Origin: an uncultured Chloroflexus sp.
GTDB taxonomy: Bacteria > Chloroflexota > Chloroflexia > Chloroflexales > Chloroflexaceae
Direction of reading: 5' to 3'
NCBI RefSeq assembly: GCF_937951745.1
Contig: NZ_CALFBQ010000018.1
Span: 1-64,000 of the forward strand
Length of the DNA stretch: 64,000 bases
Every line of letters starts with the position of its first letter. Position 1 is the stretch's first letter. Made by a program: the position numbers and the translations under genes. Of this stretch, positions 41,300 through 49,160 are shown one piece after another. The notes under the pieces were generated by a model. That model did not search any database and was not told the DNA's origin. It was given only the letters and a program-made list of their open reading frames with translations.

Positions 41300-44200
41300 T
41301 CAATCCTCTGCAATGTCATCACGTTGTTCCAACTCGCTGATTAGCCCTTCAAGCTGATTTACGAGCGCGATTTCGAGAATGGCGATGCGCGAGCTGCTGG
41401 CAATGGCGATGGCTTGCCAGATCAGGCTGCGCGCTGTCGCGCCATCTTGACGGTTTGCGTGCAAGAGTGCCTGTGTGCGCAGCCCTAATACCTGCCCATA
41501 GCGATCACCAATCGAGCGTGCAATGTGTAATGCCTGCTGTAATTGGCGCTCGGCTTCATCGAGCTGATTACCGGCCAGCATCATGTGACACAGCCCGATC
41601 AATGCGCGATTTTCGACGATCCAATCATTGGCCGTGCGAGCAAGCGCACTTGCCCGCTGAAAGCGCTGGTGCGCCTGTTGAAACGTGCCCATTTCAAAGA
41701 GGATCCAGCCTTGCAGTTCGTGGCTTTGCGCGGCGATATTCTCGATGGGCATGAGGCTTGCGACAGCGTGATCCGGGGTTGATTGGCGCACCAACATCGC
41801 GCAGAGCCGGTCAACCCGTTGGAGGAGGGTGAGGGCTTCCCGCTCTTCACGCTTGAGCGCTAAGCCTTGGGCCTTGATGAGCCAGATGTTGGCCTGCAAC
41901 AGGCGGCTGAGCAGGGCATTGTGGTGACTGAGCCGATCGACTTGCATTTGGGCATAGGTGAGATGCGCATCAAAGAGGTGTAATGCCCCGCTGATGAGGA
42001 TGTGGCGCAGGTGTAATACTGCCGCGATGGCAGTGATATGCGGTTGATCGCGCTCGCGCAACAAGCTTTGCAAGAGCGCGAAATCTTCGCTTTGGTGCAG
42101 ATGATTGCCAGTGCGATCGTTGAGCAACATCCGCAAGGCAAGGAGTTCGGCGCGGCGTTCGACATAGCCCGGTAAGCCAATGCCTTGTTCGATATAGCGT
42201 AACGCGCTGTTGAACAGAGAACGGCGCGCACTGATTAGAGCAGCTTGCTGGCAATGCTCAATGACCTCCGGCCATAGTTCGGCGCGCCGCGCATGGTGGA
42301 TAATGACATCGTATACAGCGAGCGGAGCTTCACGCTGGGCTAATTCGGCATAATATGCGGTCGCATACCAATGGTAAATGGCTTGATGCAGTTCGCGCCG
42401 TTGCGCAAAAAGCAGACTTGTGTAGGCGGCTTCGTGAGCAATCCCGAAACTAAAGCGGTATACCGGCTCTGGATCGGCCATCTCGGTTTCGATGAGTTGA
42501 TAGCGAGCGAGCGTTTCCAAATCGTGTTGCAGTTCGGTTTCATTGATACGTGCGGGGTGGATGTGATGTAGCAAGCGGAATGGGAAACTACGCCCAATCA
42601 CCGCAGCAACTTTGAAAGTCAGACGGGTGCGTTCGTCCATTTGATCGATCCGAGCTTGCACAATGCCAATCGCCGAGCTGGAGAGTTGGACGTGCGGAAG
42701 CGGGCCGAGCAGGCGCGCCTCATCGTGTTCAATCGCAATCAGTCCCTTTTGCAATAAGAGTCGCACATATTCTTTGATGAAGAGCGGTTGTCCGGCTGCA
42801 TATCGTTCGAGATACTGAAGAAGACGAGGGTCAATTGTGCGTACCCCGATCAGTTCGCAAATGAGATTTGCCCGGTCGGCGACCGGCAGCCGCTCGAGCA
42901 GATGATAGGTTGTAAACGGGAGTTGGCGCAATGATTGGACGAACGGCACGAGATGTTCCGGCAAGGGGCGATATGAGAGTGCGACTAACAATGGTAAATG
43001 CGGCGTCAGTGTGTCGATAATCTTTTGGAGCAACCGTAACGATTCAGGATCGGCCCAATGGACATCCTCAAGTATGATCAAGATGGGTTCGCGTTTCAGC
43101 CGGTTTAACAGTAGTTCGACCACTAATGGGGCAAGGTCGATCAGCTTTGCCGGCGGTGGAAATCCTTCCACGTCGAGGAGCCGTGTTAGCGCGGCTACTT
43201 GATGGGGCAAGGCCGTTGGCAGATCGATCAATGCCTGTTGCAAGCGCACGCGGCGCACATGCATTGGCGCATGATCGTCAATGTCGCATAAATCGCCAAC
43301 AATCGCACGCCAAGGGTGGAGGGGGCGTTCTTGAGTGCCGCTGTGGCATTCGCCCCGAAAGCCGTGACGCCCTCGCTTGAGCCATTCCAAACTAAGGTAG
43401 TACAACAGTGTTGATTTGCCAATACCTGTCTCGCCCTCGATAAGCAAGATATTGCTGTGATAGCTTGATCGATCAATAATCTGATCGATCATCAGACGTT
43501 CTTGGGCACGTCCGATCAGGGTGATATGACTGGGCAAGGCGGCACGCAACGCATGCGAACCGCGTTCGTCAGTGCGTATGCGATCGGAAAGCACTGTGGC
43601 CGCGGGAATATTGCGATCGTACCCCTTGATACTCATCAGTTGCGGCGGGCTGGTGCGGTAGCGGCCAACCGTGTCTTGCCGCACCCGCCCTGAAACCAAA
43701 ATCTCCCCATGGGCGGCATGTTCCATGAAATGCGCGGCAAGATTCATATCTTCGCCTTGCGCGGTGTATACGCGGCGGAGCCGGCTGCCGACTTCACCCA
43801 CGAAGAGGGAACCAACAGTGATGCCCGCTTTCCGAATCACCCCCCGGTCGCGCAGCTCAAGCGCGCAGCCGATTGCGCGGCTAGTATCATCGCCGTGCGC
43901 AACCGGTGCGCCAAAGAGAAAGACCATAACGGCGCCTTTGTTCCCAACCTCAATCTCGTTCAACCATCCGCCCCACCGCATCGCAACTGATTGCGCTTGC
44001 ATCACTAATGGTTGCAGTTCGATCGGGTTTTCAGGCAGATCAAAGGCGGCAAAGACCGGAACGCACCAGCGATATTCGGCCACGAGTGTGTTGAGGCGGA
44101 GGCGGCGGGCAAAGCTCGGTGGCAGAAAGTGTTCCCACGTCAAGATGGGTGCATCAATTGGCGGTTGATACTCGACCACTGGTGCAGGCTGGCTATTCAT

Positions 44201-44752
44201 TATGAGCAATTTCACCTCGCCCGGTTGCGCTTGTTGTTCGGCCAGACTCGCTGCGTTGATCGGTTGGCCGATCAAGACGGGATGGATGCCTTGATTCGGG
44301 ATGCCTACCAAGGCGAGATGGACTGGTCCAACGCTCACCCCAACGCGCAATTCGAGATTATACGGTCCGGCAGGCGTTATGATTGGATTAAGGGCGGCGA
44401 TAGCGTTATGCAACGCATACCCACAGTGAATAGCGAGTGCGGGATCATTGATGTTGGGCCACCACGCGGTGAAGGCGTCGCCAGCGATGTGGATTACGTC
44501 ACCGCCATTGGCGGCAATGGTTGCAATCATGGTCTCGAAGTAGTTGCGCAAAATGTTATGCAGCCGCTCGGCTCCGTCAGGGAGGGTGGCAAAGATTGCA
44601 GTTAAGTGGGTAAATCCGCTCAAATCAGTGTACAGAATGGTTGCGTGGTAGGTTTGTACTTGCCCCGGACGGAGCAGGCCGGCACCAAGCGCATCGCGCA
44701 GGGCTGCGGGTACGTAAGGCCGAAAGAGTTGACTGGAGGTTTGCTGTTCCAT
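41300..44752 (-). CDS. sAC-like protein: two cyclase homology domains, AAA ATPase, TPR
   Basis: 1150 residues. The first class III cyclase homology domain (about 35-185) has metal aspartates in YTDLSGFT and IAGDAFTAWW. In the second (about 230-380) the region GAVMVFLFGAP / TVGSLFVGEVG / MNLAAHFMEH is recognisable but metal positions are degenerate. An ATPase of the STAND/AAA type follows (Walker A EGETGIGKSTL; Walker B ILIILEDVHWAD), then a long helical TPR-like region to the C-terminus. The layout is that of human soluble adenylyl cyclase (ADCY10). The adenine-selecting Lys of sAC (in KFAGD) is replaced by His here (IHIAGD), so nucleotide specificity is uncertain. No membrane segment. Convergent with the FtsB-like gene. 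Confidence 0.87.
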   Translation of the reverse strand: MEQQTSSQLFRPYVPAALRDALGAGLLRPGQVQTYHATILYTDLSGFTHLTAIFATLPDGAERLHNILRNYFETMIATIAANGGDVIHIAGDAFTAWWPNINDPALAIHCGYALHNAIAALNPIITPAGPYNLELRVGVSVGPVHLALVGIPNQGIHPVLIGQPINAASLAEQQAQPGEVKLLIMNSQPAPVVEYQPPIDAPILTWEHFLPPSFARRLRLNTLVAEYRWCVPVFAAFDLPENPIELQPLVMQAQSVAMRWGGWLNEIEVGNKGAVMVFLFGAPVAHGDDTSRAIGCALELRDRGVIRKAGITVGSLFVGEVGSRLRRVYTAQGEDMNLAAHFMEHAAHGEILVSGRVRQDTVGRYRTSPPQLMSIKGYDRNIPAATVLSDRIRTDERGSHALRAALPSHITLIGRAQERLMIDQIIDRSSYHSNILLIEGETGIGKSTLLYYLSLEWLKRGRHGFRGECHSGTQERPLHPWRAIVGDLCDIDDHAPMHVRRVRLQQALIDLPTALPHQVAALTRLLDVEGFPPPAKLIDLAPLVVELLLNRLKREPILIILEDVHWADPESLRLLQKIIDTLTPHLPLLVALSYRPLPEHLVPFVQSLRQLPFTTYHLLERLPVADRANLICELIGVRTIDPRLLQYLERYAAGQPLFIKEYVRLLLQKGLIAIEHDEARLLGPLPHVQLSSSAIGIVQARIDQMDERTRLTFKVAAVIGRSFPFRLLHHIHPARINETELQHDLETLARYQLIETEMADPEPVYRFSFGIAHEAAYTSLLFAQRRELHQAIYHWYATAYYAELAQREAPLAVYDVIIHHARRAELWPEVIEHCQQAALISARRSLFNSALRYIEQGIGLPGYVERRAELLALRMLLNDRTGNHLHQSEDFALLQSLLRERDQPHITAIAAVLHLRHILISGALHLFDAHLTYAQMQVDRLSHHNALLSRLLQANIWLIKAQGLALKREEREALTLLQRVDRLCAMLVRQSTPDHAVASLMPIENIAAQSHELQGWILFEMGTFQQAHQRFQRASALARTANDWIVENRALIGLCHMMLAGNQLDEAERQLQQALHIARSIGDRYGQVLGLRTQALLHANRQDGATARSLIWQAIAIASSSRIAILEIALVNQLEGLISELEQRDDIAED

Positions 44753-44996
44753 TGGTAGGGGTAGCTTGTTGGTTGTTCAACTCTATTGTACCCTGACTCA
44801 GGCGGCGAAAATCGGTATGGTATACTGTCAAACGATGGTTGATGTCATTTCTAGCAACCATCGGTGGCAAAAGCTGATTCTTCGCCGCGTCGCGCAAATG
44901 CTGGTTACGGTCTGTGAAGCCCGTTTCCCAATATGTTCGTATCCTTTCCCATCTAGCCCGAACAGTGGCAGATTCTCGATGGGAAGATGATGAGCG

Positions 44997-46232
44997 TTGA
45001 GTAAAGAACGTTATTCACAGTCTGGTTTGGATGAGAAAGAAAGGCTATCTGTGAGTCCTGAACGATTGCAAAAAGTGTTGGCTAGCGCCGGCATCGCTTC
45101 ACGACGCGATTGTGAAGAATTGATCGCTGCGGGACGGGTGATGGTAAATGGCCGGGTGGTCACTGTACCCGGTACGCGTGTTGATCTTGAGCACGACGAG
45201 GTGTTGGTTGATGGTCAGCCACTGCGGATGCCGGCCAAGCGCACCTATATTATGCTTCATAAACCGGCCGGAGTGGTTTCAACGGCGGAAGACACCCACG
45301 GTCGTCCAACAGTTGTCGATCTCGTTGATGTGCCGGCGCGTGTCTTTCCAGTTGGCCGACTCGATCTCGATAGTGAAGGGTTGATTCTCCTCACTGATGA
45401 TGGCGAACTAGCCCATGCTCTGACCCATCCGAGCTTTGAGGTTGAAAAAGAGTATCGGGTGTTGTTAGATCGGGCATTAACGCCTGATGCGCTGCGGAGT
45501 TGGCGGAATGGCGTGTTGCTCGATGGCGAGATGACGGCGCCAGCGTGGGTTGAGTTGATTGGTACGGTGCCGGAGGGGGTCTGGGTGCGGATTGTGTTGC
45601 GCGAGGGGCGTAAACGCCAGATTCGCGCGGTAGCGAAGCTCTTGGGCTATGAGGTGCTGCGCCTGATCCGGGTGCGTGAAGGCGAGTTGGAGCTCGGTGA
45701 TTTGCCACCGCGCGCATGGCGGCATCTAACCGACGAAGAGGTCGCTGCGCTCCGCGCCCACATTCCTACACGCTGGTCGGTGCCGGAACGGTCTAGGGAG
45801 TCTGTGCCGGCGGCGTGGCGTGGGAGTGGATCGGCAGAGGCAGTGCGCGAATCACCAGTTGCATCAGAACGTGCCCCACGTGCGCAACGGGTAGAGCGGT
45901 CTGTGCCCCGCGAGCGTAGTGAGGAGCGCCCGCCGCGCAGTCGGAGTGACGAGCGGGGGTCGGGGCGGGGATGGCGTGAGGAGCGCCCGCCGCGCAGCCG
46001 GAGTGACGAGCGGGGGTCGGGGCGGGGATGGCGTGAGGAGCGCCCGCCGCGCAGCCGGAGTGACGAGCGAGGGGCGGGGCGGGGTGGTAATCAAGCACGC
46101 CGTGAACCGCCATCCCGGCGTAGCTCAAATACCGACCAGTCATCCCAGCGTCGTTCGGAACGAACGGATCAATCGACACCCGATAGTCGCCGGCGTGATC
46201 CACGGCCTCGCCGTTATGACGATCAAGAATAG
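44997..46232 (+). CDS. rluB: 16S/23S rRNA pseudouridine synthase RluB/RsuA type, with repeat tail
   Basis: 411 residues. An N-terminal S4 RNA-binding domain (LQKVLASAGIASRRDC) is followed by the RsuA-family catalytic domain with Asp in FPVGRLDLDSEGLILL and GRKRQIRAVAKLLGY. The last third (about 265-411) is Arg/Ser/Glu/Asp-rich, disordered and contains three 19-residue repeats encoded at 45921-46091. The start is TTG at 44997 after GGGAAGA; GTG at 45049 or nearby could also serve, so the N-terminal ~18 residues are unsure. The gap before it (44753-44996) shows TATACT at 44821 but no good -35. Confidence 0.88.
   Translation: MSKERYSQSGLDEKERLSVSPERLQKVLASAGIASRRDCEELIAAGRVMVNGRVVTVPGTRVDLEHDEVLVDGQPLRMPAKRTYIMLHKPAGVVSTAEDTHGRPTVVDLVDVPARVFPVGRLDLDSEGLILLTDDGELAHALTHPSFEVEKEYRVLLDRALTPDALRSWRNGVLLDGEMTAPAWVELIGTVPEGVWVRIVLREGRKRQIRAVAKLLGYEVLRLIRVREGELELGDLPPRAWRHLTDEEVAALRAHIPTRWSVPERSRESVPAAWRGSGSAEAVRESPVASERAPRAQRVERSVPRERSEERPPRSRSDERGSGRGWREERPPRSRSDERGSGRGWREERPPRSRSDERGAGRGGNQARREPPSRRSSNTDQSSQRRSERTDQSTPDSRRRDPRPRRYDDQE
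45921..46091 (+). repeat. 57-bp in-frame tandem repeat, three copies
   Basis: Units start at 45921, 45978 and 46035. Each codes EERPPRSRSDERG(S/A)GRG(W/G) plus two residues, an RS/RG-rich basic-acidic motif suited to RNA binding. The first two copies are almost identical at DNA level, pointing to recent expansion by slippage or unequal exchange. Confidence 0.92.
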
Positions 46233-46273
46233 CTTCTATCAATACAAACTCTAGATCATATGCTCTAATCTGC

Positions 46274-46301
46274 TTGACAATGGTTGGAATAGTGGTATAA
46301 A
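46274..46301 (+). promoter_or_regulatory. Promoter of the auracyanin gene
   Basis: TTGACA (46274-46279), 16-nt spacer, TATAAA (46296-46301). Start near 46308; a strong AAGGAAGG lies about 10 nt before the ATG. The good signals fit an abundant electron carrier. Confidence 0.7.
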
Positions 46302-46349
46302 TTGAGCGGTGCAATTTTGTGATAGATACCGCAAGGAAGGAACACAGCA

Positions 46350-46841
46350 ATGAAAATCTGGTTACGCATGATAGCGTTCGCCGTTCTGACTGCGCTTGCA
46401 ATGGTGTTAGTCGCCTGTGGCGGCGGTGGGAACAGTGGCGGTTCGAGCGGTGGCGGTCAGAGCAGCGGGCCGGTCACGTTAGAGATCGGCTCGAAAGGTG
46501 AAGAATTGGCGTATGATAAGACCGAGTTGCGGGTTGCTGCTGGCCAGACGGTGACGCTGCGCTTCAAGAACAACTCAGCGGTGCAGCAGCACAACTGGAT
46601 CTTGGTCAAGGGTGGCGATGCTGAAGCGGCAGCGATTGTCAATGCCGGTCTGACGGCTGGCCCGGCAGCAAACTACTTGCCGGCTGACAAGAGCAATGTT
46701 CTAGCTGAGTCGCCGCTGGCCAATGGCAATGAGACGGTGGAAGTCACCTTTACTGCGCCAGCAGCTGGCACCTATATCTACATCTGTACGGTACCCGGCC
46801 ATTATCCACTGATGCAAGGTAAGCTGATTGTCACCAATTAA
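46350..46841 (+). CDS. Auracyanin A-type blue copper lipoprotein
   Basis: 163 residues. Lipoprotein signal with lipobox VLVAC (Cys23), a Gly/Ser-rich linker of about 20 residues, then a cupredoxin domain (about 45-163). Copper ligands: His in VQQHNWIL, and Cys, His and Met in ICTVPGHYPLMQG. The axial Met is present. The sequence is, from memory, very close to auracyanin A of Chloroflexus, the electron shuttle between the alternative complex III and the reaction centre. It is membrane-tethered on the outer face. Its own promoter and a terminator frame it. Confidence 0.93.
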   Translation: MKIWLRMIAFAVLTALAMVLVACGGGGNSGGSSGGGQSSGPVTLEIGSKGEELAYDKTELRVAAGQTVTLRFKNNSAVQQHNWILVKGGDAEAAAIVNAGLTAGPAANYLPADKSNVLAESPLANGNETVEVTFTAPAAGTYIYICTVPGHYPLMQGKLIVTN

Positions 46842-46866
46842 TTTGGTCATCGTAGCAGACAATGAC

Positions 46867-46892
46867 AAGGGGCGACGTTTTTGTCGCCCCTT
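46867..46892 (+). terminator. Intrinsic terminator of the auracyanin gene
   Basis: AAGGGGCGAC / GTCGCCCCTT stem around GTTTTT, then TGCTTC. Same GGGGCGAC stem as at 34155-34177. Confidence 0.75.
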
Positions 46893-46922
46893 GCTTCATT
46901 TCACAAAGGAATTGTTGCTGAT

Positions 46923-47366
46923 CTACGCGGTGACTGCACGCTGATTTGGCTCTGCTGTGCGGTAAAGGCGTACCATTAAGTTCAAGAGGTGCTGCTCCAC
47001 TTCAGTGGCTACTACTCGTTCGGATGGAGAGAGCGGTAACCGGCCAAGCTCCTCAAAATACCAGCGGATCATCGCTGTCGTATGTTCATATGACACTCCC
47101 CAGCGTGGCAAGACGCCACGGGCCCAGCGCAATTCGGTTTCAGCAATTTCAAGGGCGTCAAACAAGAGCATTGCCCGGATCAAATCGCTGAGAGGGCGCA
47201 CAGCTACTTCTGCCATACGTTCGATTGGGCCGTAGTTTTCTTCTAAGCGCAAGGTGTGCGTCAGTTCGGGAAATGCGCGTAACAGCCGGGCGGCAACACG
47301 CTCAGCGATAGTTTGCCGATGATCATCAACGCGGCGGGCAAGTTGGGTGGCAGCGATCTCATCCAT
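46923..47366 (-). CDS. Hypothetical all-helical protein
   Basis: 147 residues, no known family recognised. The composition is that of a helical bundle (VAARLLRAFPELTHTLRLEE; ERMAEVAVRPLSDLIRAMLL), and a Trp/Tyr-rich part (WARGVLPRWGVSYEHTTAMI) is notable. It is soluble. ATG 47366 has AAGGA 8 nt upstream; ATG 47375 (three extra residues) is too close to the Shine-Dalgarno. It converges with auracyanin. Confidence 0.65.
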   Translation of the reverse strand: MDEIAATQLARRVDDHRQTIAERVAARLLRAFPELTHTLRLEENYGPIERMAEVAVRPLSDLIRAMLLFDALEIAETELRWARGVLPRWGVSYEHTTAMIRWYFEELGRLPLSPSERVVATEVEQHLLNLMVRLYRTAEPNQRAVTA

Positions 47367-47469
47367 ACGTGCCATCCTTCCTCTCTATGCCACTTTATTA
47401 TAGCACGCCGCTCTTAAGGCCGGCTCTGTGCATAAGGCATGAATTACATGGAAATTCTTCGTGCAAATC

Positions 47470-47889
47470 TTAGCAACTAAACCACGATTGCGCTACGCGC
47501 ACTACAGCGCGCAACCGGGGACGTTGGATGCGCTCGATGGCTTCCGCTAACGGCACCCACTCGGCGGCAATGATTTGCTCACTCCCTCCGGTTGGCCGGG
47601 CGCAACCTTTGATCGCGCGCAGCAAATAGTAATCAACCAGCTTGCGCTGCGTTCCTCGCGGCCCATTGATCAGGTAATCAGTCCTGCCAATCAGATCAAT
47701 GACTTCCGCGATAACGTGGGTCTCTTCATACACCTCGCGCACTATCGCCTTGCGCGGTGGTTCGTTTACTTTAAGTTTGCCCTTTGGGAGTGACCAAAAA
47801 CCTTTACGCTTCCGAATCAACAAGATTTCAATTGTTTGATCAGGTTGCGACCGGAACACGACGGCGCCAACGCCATATACCGTTTTCAT
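47470..47889 (-). CDS. Nudix hydrolase
   Basis: 139 residues. A Nudix box GKLKVNEPPRKAIVREVYEE is complete up to the final Gly, which is replaced by His (EETHV), a tolerated change. The Arg/Lys-rich start (LLIRKRKGFWSLPKGKL) resembles diadenosine polyphosphate/NUDT2-like or GDP-mannose hydrolases. Substrate unknown. Single gene. The region between it and gpx (47890-48121) has no gene but holds the gpx terminator. Confidence 0.85.
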   Translation of the reverse strand: MKTVYGVGAVVFRSQPDQTIEILLIRKRKGFWSLPKGKLKVNEPPRKAIVREVYEETHVIAEVIDLIGRTDYLINGPRGTQRKLVDYYLLRAIKGCARPTGGSEQIIAAEWVPLAEAIERIQRPRLRAVVRVAQSWFSC

Positions 47890-48067
47890 GACCGTTACGC
47901 TTTCTGAAGCAATGAGCCAGTAGTTGTGTCGCTAGAAGGCTGCCATGGGTTTGCATGTTGTTATGTTCTATCGTACCGCATAGAGGCGTATCGTGTGGTT
48001 GATTTGTGACCAAGATAAGGAATACAGTAGTTACAGATGATAAGCTTGGGCGTTCACTACATGAAGA

Positions 48068-48090
48068 AAGGCGTAGCAAAGCTACGCCTT
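48068..48090 (-). terminator. Terminator downstream of gpx
   Basis: AAGGCGTAGC / GCTACGCCTT perfect 10-bp stem with a 3-nt loop, followed on the minus strand by TTTCTTC. Confidence 0.7.
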
Positions 48091-48121
48091 GACGGAGGAT
48101 GGGCAGTCGGACAGAGGTCGT

Positions 48122-48619
48122 TCAGCTCACTGTCGCGGGTTGTTGGCGCAGCAAGGCCACAATGTCGTCTTCGATCATTGACGGCAGATCGGTCGGCGCG
48201 TAGCGCCGGCGCGGCTTGCCGTTGCGGTCAACCAGAAATTTGGTGAAGTTCCATTTGATCGCGGTGCTGCCAAACAATCCCGGTTGTTGAGTTTTGAGAT
48301 AGGTGAAGAGCGGATGCTCATGAGGGCCGTTCACGTCAACCTTCGCGAAGAGCGGAAAGGTGACCTGATACGTCCGCTCGCAGAATTGGGCAATCGATTC
48401 ATTGTTGCCCGGCTCTTGCATAAATTGGTTGCTGGGAAAACCGAGCACGCTGAAACCTTGATCGCGATAGCGGCGGTAGAGTTGCTCAAGGCCAGCGTAT
48501 TGCGGCGATAACCCACACATGCTCGCGACATTGACGATCAGCAGCACTTGACCGCGATAGTCGGCCAGCGACTGCATCGTGCCATCGATCCGTTGGGCCG
48601 TGAATTGGTATATTGACAT
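48122..48619 (-). CDS. gpx: Glutathione peroxidase family (thioredoxin-dependent) protein
   Basis: 165 residues. The catalytic tetrad is present: Cys in ASMCGLSPQY, Gln in FPSNQF, Trp and Asn in KWNFTKFLVD. The first motif reads SPQ where TPQ is usual. Cysteine rather than selenocysteine; a second Cys in FCERTYQVTF may resolve through thioredoxin. Cytoplasmic peroxide reduction. ATG 48619 has AAGGAG 7 nt upstream; an in-frame ATG at 48658 lacks support. Confidence 0.92.
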   Translation of the reverse strand: MSIYQFTAQRIDGTMQSLADYRGQVLLIVNVASMCGLSPQYAGLEQLYRRYRDQGFSVLGFPSNQFMQEPGNNESIAQFCERTYQVTFPLFAKVDVNGPHEHPLFTYLKTQQPGLFGSTAIKWNFTKFLVDRNGKPRRRYAPTDLPSMIEDDIVALLRQQPATVS

Positions 48620-48843
48620 AATATTGCTCCTTGCAGGGTATGTGCAAATTGTATACAAGGGTATTATCCCACAAATAATACTACTGGCAAGGTAAAATAA
48701 TTGCGGGGTTGTAGTTGTTGCGACAAATTATCTGCTAGCGATAGATGGTGCAACAGTTGGCACGCCTCCGCCCTGCGGATTGCCATCTCTGCGCACAAGC
48801 GTGTGCGCGTAGAGAGGTGATAGGTCAAAGCGCATAGCGCGCT

Positions 48844-48872
48844 TTGACAACGACGAATAAAGATGATATATT
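48844..48872 (+). promoter_or_regulatory. Promoter of the fmdB-cobW pair
   Basis: Consensus TTGACA (48844-48849), 17-nt spacer, TATATT (48867-48872); start near 48879, 34 nt before the ATG at 48913. A GCGCACAA/GTGTGCGC-type palindrome lies upstream (48793-48810). The 293-base gap (48620-48912) has no gene. Confidence 0.72.
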
Positions 48873-48912
48873 GTCTCATATGTCTTGTTGCTGTGTTCAC
48901 CGGTAGGTTGCG

Positions 48913-49149
48913 ATGCCACTGTACGTCTATGAGTGCCCTGAATGCGAGATAGAGTTAGAGGAGCTGCGCCCGATGTGGCGCGCTGATGATCCGGTCGAGT
49001 GTCCGGTTTGCCACGGGCTTTGCTTGCGCGTCACCAGCACGTGTTATGTCCGGCGCGCGCCAGAACCGATCTACGCGACCCCGGCTCACGTGGCACAGGT
49101 GAGGCACGGTCTCGATTGCCCTTGCTGCCGCCCTCGCCGGCGTGGGTAA
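48913..49149 (+). CDS. FmdB-type zinc-ribbon protein
   Basis: 78 residues. It begins MPLYVYECPECE, the family start, with the zinc-ribbon pairs CPEC and CPVC and a further CPCC near the end. Small zinc-ribbon regulators/accessory proteins of unknown action. Its stop overlaps the Shine-Dalgarno of the CobW-type GTPase gene, so the two are one unit. Confidence 0.85.
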   Translation: MPLYVYECPECEIELEELRPMWRADDPVECPVCHGLCLRVTSTCYVRRAPEPIYATPAHVAQVRHGLDCPCCRPRRRG

Positions 49150-49160
49150 GGAGAACCCGC

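Noticed and set aside
46350-46841. Auracyanin B instead of A
   Set aside because: The lipobox, Gly/Ser linker and EIGSKGEELA start fit the A form as I remember it; the B form has a different N-terminal region.
48664-48900. 79-codon minus-strand frame upstream of fmdB
   Set aside because: It spans a palindrome and a promoter, and its translation has no coding character.
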